Positions 19,139 through 26,779 of a stretch of 26,942 nucleotides of DNA are shown in pieces. The notes beneath the pieces are model-generated. The model was given only the letters and a program-made list of their open reading frames with translations, was not told where the DNA came from and searched no databases. The DNA is from CAJBLF01 sp964463255 (GTDB taxonomy: Bacteria > Patescibacteriota > Gracilibacteria > Absconditabacterales > Absconditicoccaceae): NCBI GenBank assembly GCA_964463255.1, contig CAYXBC010000008.1, positions 1-26,942 of the forward strand, in the 5' to 3' direction. The translations under genes were made by a program, and so were the position numbers. Position 1 is the stretch's first letter. The number at the start of each line of letters is the position of its first letter.

Positions 19139-20167
19139 TTATCTAATCTCTATCTGGTACCCAGTAAGCTGAGTCGCTAATTTTACATTTGATGCTCATT
19201 TACCGATAGCAAGTGCTTTCTGGCTTTCTTCCATAGTGACGATAGCTTTGTTGTCGATGATTTCTACCGTATTTATCTGTGCAGGTTTGAGACAATTCTT
19301 GATGAGTTGGATTGGATCCTCAGTATCTTCCACGAAATCTATTTTTTCACCATCGAGGAGCGAGAGGACCGTATTTATCCTATCTCATCTGCTTCCTACC
19401 ATGACACCGACGGGATCCACTTTCTCTTCATTGGAGTAGACGATAATCTTGGTCCTTTTTCCAGGTATTCTGACGATTTTCTCGATACCTACGACACCTT
19501 CCTCGAGTTCAGGAACGATTTTTCTCAGGATAGCTTCGATATATTCAGTAGTGGATTGCGTGATTTCAAGCACGATACCTCCTTGTCCTTTGGAAATCTG
19601 TTTGAGAAGCACGAATATCTCTTCACCCGGTTCATACATCCTATTAGGAATCTGACCATCCGGTTGGAGTACGACTGCTGTCCCTTCGATATCAAGGATG
19701 ACGCTATCTGCATGGACTCTGATGACTCTGGCTTTGAGGAGTTCTCCCTGCTTATTTTGGAATTTTTCATAGAATCTTTCCCTCTCGATACCTTTGAGAC
19801 TCTGTTTGATAGTCTGACCAGCAGATTGAGCAGCAATCCTAGAAAGTTCAAGGGTAGCAGGAGTTACATTGAGGAGTAATTTCTCTCCAATCGTCACATC
19901 CTTTCTGATTTTTTTTGCCTCAGCCAAAGTGATTTGTAATTCAGGATCTTCAACATCTTTGGATACTTCAAGTTCTCTATAGATAGTTACCGTCCCATCG
20001 TTCTCGATATTTACGATGATATCGGATTTCTTGTACTGAGGATAGTCTTTCTTAAATCAGGATTTGATACCAGCTTTTACAATCTCCAATACTTGGTAGG
20101 GATCGAATTTATAGTCATCGACAAGCGCCATAATAGCTGCCTGTATGCTTTTCCCATCTAATTTCAT
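19139..20167 (-). CDS. nusA: Transcription termination/antitermination factor NusA
   Basis: The product is 342 aa, the short NusA form without the C-terminal acidic repeats. The N-terminal RNA-polymerase-binding domain spans about 1-125 (ALVDDYKFDPYQVLEIVKAG, SKDVEDPELQITLAEAKKI). The S1 domain begins near 140 (GELLKARVIRVHADSVILDI), then KH1 with VDPVGVMVGSRG (Gly261 by UGA) and KH2 ending KLATQLTGYQIEIR. NusA binds RNA polymerase and modulates pausing and termination. Only a few UGA codons occur, all at Gly positions. The 5' leader contains a perfect AT palindrome followed by T residues (20186-20215), a possible attenuator. UAA stop at 19141-19139, then a strong terminator, so it is probably monocistronic. 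Confidence 0.96.
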
Positions 20168-20185
20168 GTTTTTTTTTGGAGTAAA

Positions 20186-20215
20186 TAAAAAATAAGATAA
20201 TCATGTTATCTTATT
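20186..20215 (-). promoter_or_regulatory. Perfect AT palindrome in the nusA leader (attenuator or operator)
   Basis: AATAAGATAA (20191-20200) and TTATCTTATT (20206-20215) form 10-bp perfect arms around 5 nt, followed on the minus strand by a T-rich tract. It lies 24-48 nt upstream of the nusA ATG and downstream of the previous gene's own terminator. It may be a weak terminator/attenuator or a protein-binding site. Confidence 0.5.
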
Positions 20216-20272
20216 AAGGTTAAGATGAGGATATGTTTTTACCGTGAATTTGCAATACAAAAGATTGGCTAT

Positions 20273-20296
20273 AAAAAAAGGAGCGAAAACCGCTCC
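20273..20296 (-). terminator. Rho-independent terminator of the 130-aa gene
   Basis: GGAGCG (20280-20285) / CGCTCC (20291-20296) with a 5-nt loop, followed on the minus strand by seven T. Confidence 0.85.
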
Positions 20297-20312
20297 AATA
20301 CCAATGATTTGA

Positions 20313-20705
20313 TTATTCTTGTACAAGGTGAGAATCCAATAAGTATCCTGGTAAAGCAGGATGATACTTTGGAGGAAAGAATGATTGAAATCCTTTCAAC
20401 TGAGGCATTTCCTGAGTGATTCTGGCAGAAAAATGATATCTGCCATCCCATATATCTTCTGAAGTAATCCGATGATACATTGCAGAGAGTACAGGTTGAA
20501 GACATGATATACCGATGAGAGGTATACCAAGTTTTTCTTTCTTTACATGTCGAAACAAAAAAACCTTTTTGTCGGGGCTAATGGTATATTGCGAGATAGT
20601 GAATAAGTGTTGCCTATCTCTTCGTTTATTTCGATGAGCAAGGGCTAGATACACATCTCTTTTCTTGTTGCGAGCAATGACTTCAATGCTATAAGATATT
20701 TCCAT
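20313..20705 (-). CDS. Hypothetical 130-aa protein
   Basis: ATG at 20705, UAA at 20315-20313, no UGA. It begins MEISYSIEVIARNKKRDVYL and includes LFTISQYTISPDKKVFLF and SEDIWDGRYHFSARI; a basic, beta-rich soluble protein with no signal peptide. I do not recognise it. It has four CGA/CGG codons (LALAHxNKxRDRQ, VFLFxHVKK, AMYHxITSED), so the real protein is Trp-rich if those codons mean Trp; standard translation would make it misleadingly Arg-rich. It has its own promoter-like sequence and terminator. Confidence 0.75.
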   Translation of the reverse strand: MEISYSIEVIARNKKRDVYLALAHRNKRRDRQHLFTISQYTISPDKKVFLFRHVKKEKLGIPLIGISCLQPVLSAMYHRITSEDIWDGRYHFSARITQEMPQLKGFQSFFPPKYHPALPGYLLDSHLVQE

Positions 20706-20728
20706 ATATTTTGTTTTTAGTTTCTAAC

Positions 20729-20756
20729 TAAATAATTATTTTAATAGAAAAGTCAA
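20729..20756 (-). promoter_or_regulatory. Probable promoter of the 130-aa gene
   Basis: On the minus strand TTGACT (20756-20751), 16-nt spacer, TATTTA (20734-20729). The -35 is good and the -10 is weak. It starts right after the hemW stop. Confidence 0.5.
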
Positions 20757-20759
20757 TGT

Positions 20760-22064
20760 TTAAATTTTCTGAAGTAAATCAGTGATTATGCTATTATATA
20801 CGTTCATTCCCTCATCCGTGAGCCTGAGTTGAACTCAGTCAAAAGACAGTAATCATGCTCATTGGTAATTGCTGAGTAGTCATTGATAATGTGGAACCAA
20901 CACTGAAGCAAACTTCAAAATATCAGCGATTCATGCCCTAGTTCTTAGTCTGAGGAAAAATTCTTCAATCAAAAGATCTGAATCATCCAAAGTATGGACT
21001 TCCTTTTCATCGATCCGATGTCATTCGAGATACTGTTTCATGTTTCACGTATTAGTCCGACGCAGAGCTTTTCATGCTGAAAGAGATTGTCACGCTGAAG
21101 CTAGTGAAGGGAAGAGGTTATCACGTATATTTTTGAGTAGGATGGGATCAGTAGGATAGGGGAGAAACGAAGCAGCTGAAAGTCAGAGCCCGATGTAGGG
21201 TTCCATATTCCGATAGACCATATTATGGATAGAGGCTTTGCCGGCTCTGGCGAAATTAGAGATCTCATATCTACCGAATCATGCATCTTCAACCATTGCT
21301 TTCAGAATCAGAAATTCTTCCATAATCTCCTCATCATCACCATGATATATATTTATTCCCTGCTTACTATTCCCTGGTTCCTGTTCCCTGATTTCTTGTT
21401 CCCTGATTTCTTGTCCCCCTTCCTTCAGTCCTTCCAGTGTATACAGCGAAATACTATCCACATATCAGCTATTGAGAAAATTCTTGAGAAAATCACGCTT
21501 ATGTTCATGCCAGAGTTGTTTATGTCAATTTTTGCTGACAAGAAATTTGCCGAATGCAATGAAATCGAAATTGAAGACATTATTATCCTGTTTCAATTTC
21601 ACTAATGATCTGAGAAATTCGACGATACCACCAAATGAATATGCTCTTCAAGTGAGTTTCAAAACCTCATCATCAAAGCTTTGGATGCCGAAACTATATC
21701 TCAGTCTAGAAATTTTGGGATATCTCTTATTTAATGTCCTGACAAAATCCAGGACTTCTGTTTCCGGATAGGGATTGAGTTCGATACTCAGTTCGGCTAA
21801 TTCTTCAAGGTCAAATTTTGTGGTGATATATTCGATGATATCTATGATTCTGCCGACTCAAATCCTGCTCGGAGTTCCTCATCAGAAATAGAGTGTTTTC
21901 AATGCTTTATCTTTCAGCGTAGCTGCATAATAATCAATTTCTTTTTTTAGTGACTGCATATACTCATCAATAAGTATATCAGAAGAATTTGTCGGTATAC
22001 TATTGAATGAACAATAAGCACATTTACTGGCGCAAAATGGAATGTGGATATAGAGGCTGAGCAT
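20760..22064 (-). CDS. hemW: HemW-like radical SAM protein (coproporphyrinogen oxidase-like)
   Basis: The product is 434 aa, somewhat longer than typical HemW (about 380-400). It begins MLSLYIHIPFCASKCAYCSF with the radical-SAM CxxxCxxC at Cys11, Cys15 and Cys18. FGGGTPSRIG (three UGA Gly) is the SAM-binding glycine motif, then SFGIQSFDDEVL, SLYTLE, GFGRYEISNFARAG, HNMVYxNMEPYIGLG near 280-293, and the C-terminal winged-helix-like tail. HemW proteins bind haem or act as haem chaperones rather than as HemN oxidases; no haem genes are here. CGG at 285 takes the place of the invariant Trp of HNxxYW. Residues about 216-232 (EIREQEIREQ...) are encoded by a GGGAACAAG-type repeat and are an insertion relative to the family. 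Confidence 0.9.
21368..21419 (-). repeat. GGGAACAAG-type repeat inside hemW
   Basis: On the plus strand it is a string of TTCCCTGATTTCTTG-like units (two near-identical 15-mers plus diverged TTCCCTGGTTCCTG). It is translated in frame as a Glu/Gln/Arg/Ile/Gly-rich insert. Related tracts occur at 23584-23640 and 24734-24776 in rimO. Confidence 0.8.
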
Positions 22065-22137
22065 AGGCAAGTCAAAAATAAGATAAGGAAAAGAGTATAT
22101 ACGGTTTATCGACAAAATTTCCACTCTAAAGCAATTC

Positions 22138-22398
22138 CTATACAAAAAAAAGGAATGCAGATACGCATTCCTGAGAAGTTCATCTTTCAGAGTAGAAGTC
22201 TTTGATATATTTATCATATTCTTTGTCTTTTCGGAAGAAGTAGGAAGCTCCTGCCGTAAAGCCGAGAAACACGATAAACAGAACGATAGAAATCCAAAAA
22301 TTCCACCAAAGATAGACACTGATAAGACCGATAATTACAGATACCATAGCAATCAAGCTACAAATGATAGCTTTGAAAAAATACATAAGATCTTCCAT
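22138..22398 (-). CDS. Small two-helix membrane protein; 3' end ambiguous
   Basis: From ATG 22398 the sequence is MEDLMYFFKAIICSLIAMVS, then a second hydrophobic segment (FWISIVLFIVFLGFTAGASYFF), then a charged tail (RKDKEYDKYIKDFYSER). Two transmembrane helices, cytoplasmic tail; family not recognised. After SER there is UGA (22182-22180). If read as Gly the frame continues 13 codons, through a terminator hairpin and its T-run, to UAG at 22140-22138, giving 86 aa; if it is a stop the protein is 72 aa. The given 3' end follows the UGA=Gly rule. It has a good promoter. Confidence 0.65.
22143..22172 (-). terminator. Rho-independent terminator overlapping the 3' end of the membrane-protein gene
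   Basis: AGGAATGC (22151-22158) / GCATTCCT (22165-22172), 6-nt loop, followed on the minus strand by a run of eight T. It begins 8 nt after the UGA codon and ends before the only UAG in that frame. Confidence 0.85.
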
Positions 22399-22427
22399 AG
22401 ATGGCTGTTTTTTTATGTTTTTTTGTT

Positions 22428-22455
22428 AATATATATTTATATACAAAAAAGTCAA
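22428..22455 (-). promoter_or_regulatory. Promoter of the small membrane-protein gene
   Basis: On the minus strand TTGACT (22455-22450), 16-nt spacer, TATATT (22433-22428). It lies between the hydrogenase-like gene's stop and the ATG at 22398. Confidence 0.65.
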
Positions 22456-22470
22456 CGCATAGAAATTGTA

Positions 22471-23349
22471 TTATTCCCTCGTGAGATCAAGCCCATCGCT
22501 ATATTCGAATTTTCCGAGTTTGGATCAGATTTTATCTTTTTTGCAGGCCTCTTTATAGTCGAGCACTTTCTGTTTTCTGTTCTCTATAGGTTCTTTGGAT
22601 ATCATGCCAGGTCATCCTATACATCATCACTCACAAGCAAGGATATCAAGGAATCTGATATGCTGATTATTTTTGAATGCTTCAATCCCTGCGAGCAGAT
22701 TTTTAGGACCATCGACGACTAATATTTCATCCTTACTCAGGATGCCTTTGACATGCAGACTATCAGCAACACCTCAAGCAAGCGGATAGACTTTGGTATA
22801 ATCATTATAGAATTTATCGAAATCAGGTATCCCATCTTCGGTCACGGAATAGGTAAATTCTCTAGGGGTGATCTTGTTTTCTTTGATATAATCGAAGATG
22901 CTTTGAAGCTCCTTGAATGTTATCGCATAGTCTACGCCGTTTTCCTTGGCTTCAAGCTTCTTAGCGAAGCACGGTCCGATAAACAATGTTTTATAGTCCG
23001 CTCAATATTGTTTTTTTACAAATCTATCCATGATGACCATAGGGGAGCTGACATTGAAAAGATTCTCCTTGAGTTCTGGATATCTCGCCTCGATTATCTT
23101 GACGATAGTGGGGCAGTTGGGACAGATATATCTCTTATCTGGATGTTCTTTGAAGAGTTTCTCATATTCCATATTGATAAGCTTGGCTGCATACGTAAGT
23201 TCTACAACCTTTTTTATACCCAACATTTTGAGATTGAGGATAATATCCGGATAAGAGAAATCTACAGGAAAGCTGGGTGCAAGAAGGCAAACGACGTTTT
23301 CATGCTGGAGGGCATCTCGAAGTGTTTGGAGTTCTGGAGTAAGCGCCAT
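22471..23349 (-). CDS. Compact [FeFe]-hydrogenase-like protein (H-cluster domain only)
   Basis: The product is 292 aa from ATG 23349. It matches the C-terminal catalytic domain of iron-only hydrogenases: VVCLLAPSFPVDF, ICPNCPTIVKIIEARYPEL (L1 region, Cys79), IGPCFAKKLEA (L2, Cys127) and LACEGGCIGGPG (L3, Cys239 and Cys243, with two Gly by UGA). All four cluster-ligand cysteines are present. The position just before the L1 cysteine, Cys in H2-evolving enzymes (SCCP) and the proton relay, is Asn here. There are no N-terminal ferredoxin-like domains. This pattern fits sensory or divergent (group C/D-like) relatives more than an H2-producing enzyme. No hydE/F/G maturases are in the window. An earlier TTG at 23385 is rejected as start because it would lie about 8 nt from the predicted transcription start. 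Confidence 0.87.
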
Positions 23350-23399
23350 GGCAAAGCAAAATAAGGATAAATTTTTTGAATGCAAATAATCTAAGTATA

Positions 23400-23428
23400 A
23401 GTATACTCAGGCCCTCGTAGTTTGTCAA
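23400..23428 (-). promoter_or_regulatory. Sigma70-type promoter of the [FeFe]-hydrogenase-like gene
   Basis: On the minus strand TTGACA (23428-23423), 17-nt spacer, TATACT (23405-23400). Transcription would start near 23393, giving a leader of about 44 nt before ATG 23349. It lies just past the rimO stop. Confidence 0.85.
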
Positions 23429-23436
23429 GTATATGC

Positions 23437-25062
23437 TTAGACAGTATAGATAATCTTATCGCCCACCGACAATTCATTTTTATCTTCATAGGTACCGATA
23501 ACTTTCTCTAGAGAAATCTCATCATACTCATCGATCTCCGGACAATGTAACCACGGTCTCACAACCAAATTCACGGACATTGTCTCTGTTGCTTGCTCCT
23601 GATTCCTAGTCCCTGTTCCCTTGTTCTTATTCCCTTGTTTTTTTGTCATTCCCCCTTGTCCATCATTCCGGCATCAAGTGTTGCAGCCAGAATCCATTGG
23701 CCCTGTTACTTGTTCTATTTCCATGATATATCAAATTTCTTCTTTTCCTTTTCTTGCTTGCTCACTATCGAGTAATTGTCTATTGACGAGCTGTCTAATC
23801 TTGGTAAATCTCGTCCTTATCACTTTATCATCGACTTTCTTATCTAGCTTACTGGAGGCAGCAAGCGGTTCGTCATGATATTCAAATAAAGCGATATTAT
23901 CGAATTTGGTGGTAGCTACGAATTTCATTAATTGCTCAAAATCCTTCTCGGTCTCTCCAGGGAATCCAATAATAAGATTCGTTCTGATAAATCTAACCGG
24001 AAAACTCTTTTTGATCTGATCCAAAAATTTGGTGATATATCATTCATCATATACCGAATCGTTTTCGAAATCTATAATTTCTTCATTTCATGTGAAATTA
24101 TTGTTTCTCAAATCTCCGGCATTCCTCAATCATCAAAAAGAACTGCGTTTTACCTGATTATCGGATAGGCAGACTTGTTCTTTTTGTGGTTGAGGGGAGA
24201 ACCTTCCCATTCTTTTGAGGACCGGTGAACTAATATGTTGGAGAGGGATATCAAAATACGGGATAAATTTCTTCAATTTCTTCAGCTCCTTGATATGATC
24301 CAAAGTGATGACGTCAGGATAGAGATAGAGTATCCTATACATAAAATCGCCAGGGATCTTGTCTATCCTCCTAAGGAGCGTAAGCAAAGCAGATTTACCG
24401 TATTTGTCGTATCCATACCTAGTAGTATCTTGCGCGATAAGGATAATCTCTTTGATTCAGTTGGTAATCATATTTTCTACTTCTTTAACGATATCCGGAA
24501 TGGTCCTAGAACGAAGCTTGCCTCTGATTTGAGGGATGATACAGAAAGTACAACGATTATCACATCATTCAGCGATTTTGAGATATTCGAACTTCTGTTC
24601 CAGATTAGTATAGACTCTCGGTGAGCTAGTAAACTGAAAATCCCCATAGCTCGTGCTATCATATCCTTGTTGTATCTGTTTGAGATTGACGGTATTCATA
24701 TCTCCCCGTGAGAGATAATGCACTCCTTTCAACATTTCCCTGTTTCCTATTCCCTTGTCACTATTCCCTGTTTTTTGTAATTTTTTATAATACTGCACTG
24801 CACAGCCCATAAGATAGACAGTCTTTCCTGCTTTCAGAAGTCTCTTGACGGTTGCATCCGCCTCATCTCTTCCTGAAGAGATAAATCCGCAGCTATTAAG
24901 AAAAACTATATCTGCCTGTATATCGAAAGGATCCGTGAAATAATTGAGATGATACTCAGGGGTCTTCAAATTCATATCAAAGAGTCTTCCCAAAAAATGC
25001 TGGCTATCGACCAGATTTTTTGTACATCACAGATTTATCATAGAAAAATTAAACTTTTTCAT
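23437..25062 (-). CDS. rimO: Ribosomal protein S12 methylthiotransferase RimO with repeat-derived insertions
   Basis: The product is 541 aa against about 430-450 for RimO. The MTTase domain has Cys13 (NLGCTKNLVDS), Cys58 (LNSCGFI) and Cys87 (MGCAVQ). The radical-SAM CxxxCxxC is at Cys167, Cys171 and Cys174 (AEGCDNRCTFCIIP), followed by RGKLRSR; LGCTKNLVDS and RGKLRSR favour RimO over MiaB. NLIIGFPGETEKDFE follows, and a C-terminal TRAM-like part ends VGDKIIYTV. RimO adds a methylthio group to an Asp of ribosomal protein S12. Insertions of repeat origin lie at about residues 96-110 (GNSDKGIGNRE) and 457-492 (GCNTGCRND, KQGNKNKGTGTRNQEQ); another extra segment near 280-300 (PQPQKEQVCLSDNQ) has no clear source. 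All iron-sulfur ligands are intact. It starts 59 nt after uvrB on the same strand. Confidence 0.92.
23584..23691 (-). repeat. REP-like palindrome plus GGGAATAAG-type repeat inside rimO
   Basis: ATTCCGGC (23665-23672) pairs with GCCAGAAT (23684-23691), forming a stem with one G-U wobble in RNA. The 15-mer CATTCCGGCATCAAG (23664-23678) is identical to one in the 2734-3113 array. Next to it, 23584-23640 is a diverged TTCCCTTG/TTCCTAG tract. Both are translated in frame between the radical-SAM and TRAM parts of rimO. Confidence 0.85.
24734..24776 (-). repeat. GGGAATAGG-type repeat inside rimO
   Basis: The plus strand reads TTTCCCTG, TTTCCTATTCCCTTG, CTATTCCCTG in series. It encodes the Gly/Asn/Lys/Arg-rich stretch between the third MTTase cysteine and the radical-SAM cysteines. 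Confidence 0.75.
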
Positions 25063-25121
25063 AAGAGCGCTTTATCACTATTACTATATAAAATATTTCA
25101 ATCCAAAATCCAAATGTATGT

Positions 25122-26675
25122 TTAATCCGCAAACACTTCCTCTACACCATCCTTGAGCGAATATCCATCCATAAATTCCTTGAGATGAGGTTTTTTCTTG
25201 ATCAAAGTATCTATACTGAGGATGAGTGAATCATAATTTCCTGATTTGGGATAGACATAGGTAATAGGGTCCAGAAGTCATGTCGGTCTGATAATCTGTT
25301 CTACAATCTTGTCAGAGAGTTTGAGTTCGTATTCAGCAGGTGTGGCAGAGAGAAAAATAGATTTGGTATCTTTCTTATGCTTCTTGACCAAAGTAACTAA
25401 CTGATTTTCTCCACGTGCCTCCTTCATTTTTTTATATTTATTGAAAATTTCTACGTGGGTATTTGATACATTGGAATTTATATCAAATGCTTGGTCAAGG
25501 ACGATATCTTTCAACTCTTTCCATCCCAAAATCCCTTCCAATTCTTCAAACCTAAGTGGCCTATGATCGACAGCTGAGGGGAGTCTAAAACCGTATTTGA
25601 TAAGATTCGCTTTTCTTGATCTATCACCTCCTGGCATAGCTCTGAGCTGGGGTAGTGTCATATGAGATTCATCGATAATCAGAAGGAAATCATCCGGAAA
25701 ATAATCGAAGATTGTATTAGGCGGTTCTCCTGGCAATCTATTATCGAAATAGAGTGAATAATTTTCGATACCATTAACGAATCACGTCTCTTTGATCATC
25801 CTGATATCGTATTCCACTCTTTTCTTGATTCTTTCAGCTTCTACCAACATTCACTGTTTCTCGAATTCTTTGACTCTGAGCTCTTTTTCAGCATCCATCT
25901 GGGCAAGAATAGTATCGAGATCTGAGATATCCTGGAGAAATTGCGTCGCTGGCCGGATGGTTACTTTTTTCTTATTCTCTTTATGTTCGAAGGTGAGTGA
26001 GTCTTTGAGTTCTATGAGATCAAGTGTCTCTTCGTTGAAATGTAATCTATAGACGAATTTTTCTGTACTGGAAAAAATATCCAGGATATCGCCTTTAAAT
26101 TCAAACATTCCATGTTCTATTTTGGAAAGGATAGGCTTATATTGCATATGGAGGAGTTGTCTTTTGAGTTCACGGAAATTATACTGTTTGCCAGTTTCCA
26201 GTTGCAAACAATTTTCTTCAAAGAACCTCTTCTGTCCCAGACCATAGAGCGAGGAAGCAGAAGCAACGACAATTACATCTTTTCTCGTAAGCAGTGATGC
26301 CATGGTTGCAAGCCTGTACATCTCGATTTCCTGATTGATGGTAGCTTCTTTTTCTATATAGAGCCCTTGAGCGGGAAGATAGCTTTCTGGCTGATAATAG
26401 TCGAAATACGAAACGAAGTAATGCACGGCATTATTCGGAAAAAAGTATTTGAATTCTGTCGCAAGTTGTGCTGCAAGCGTCTTATTATGTGAGATAATCA
26501 AAGTCGGTTTCTGGAGATGTTGGATCATATTTGCCATCGTAAAGGTCTTTCCTGTTCCTGTAGCTCAGAGGAGGGTAGCCTTGTTTTTGCCACTTTCAAA
26601 AAGTTCCTTAATCTCCTCAATAGCTTTGATCTGATCTCATGCGGGTTGGTATGATGATTGTAATTCAAAGAGCAT
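25122..26675 (-). CDS. uvrB: UvrB-like excinuclease subunit, C-terminally short
   Basis: The product is 517 aa against about 660-680 for UvrB. Present: Walker A GATGTGKT (37-44, LLG by UGA), the beta-hairpin region YFDYYQPESYLP (about 90-101), Walker B DESH near 335, GFRLPSAVDHRPLRFEE, an extra ~50-residue segment (from GWKELKDIVLDQAFD to LVTLVKKHKK), SATPAEYEL and RPTGLLDP (463-470). Absent: helicase motifs IV-VI (the LVTTLTK, GLDLPEV and QTIGRAARN regions) and the UVR domain. The frame ends EEVFAD-UAA and only 59 nt separate it from rimO, so the missing part is not in another frame downstream. CGG at 241 stands where the family has an aromatic (TIxPATQ). Without motifs IV-VI, ATP-driven damage loading is doubtful. 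A weak TTAACA/TATATA promoter may precede it (26744-26715). Confidence 0.88.
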
Positions 26676-26779
26676 AGTGATAGATGTTGATGCTAAAAAC
26701 CAATACTGTTGGTATATATATTTTGAAGTAAAAATCTATGTTAACTGATCTGACTCTACAATTTTTATCATATTATATG

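Noticed and set aside
3246..19879. Numerous 60-190 aa standard-code frames opposite murD2, the S41 gene, the 734-aa gene and nusA
   Set aside because: They are antisense shadows of genes with strong family motifs on the other strand; none has a recognisable domain.
23350..23385. TTG start adding 12 residues to the [FeFe]-hydrogenase-like protein
   Set aside because: The predicted transcription start from the consensus promoter is about 8 nt upstream, leaving almost no leader; ATG 23349 fits better.
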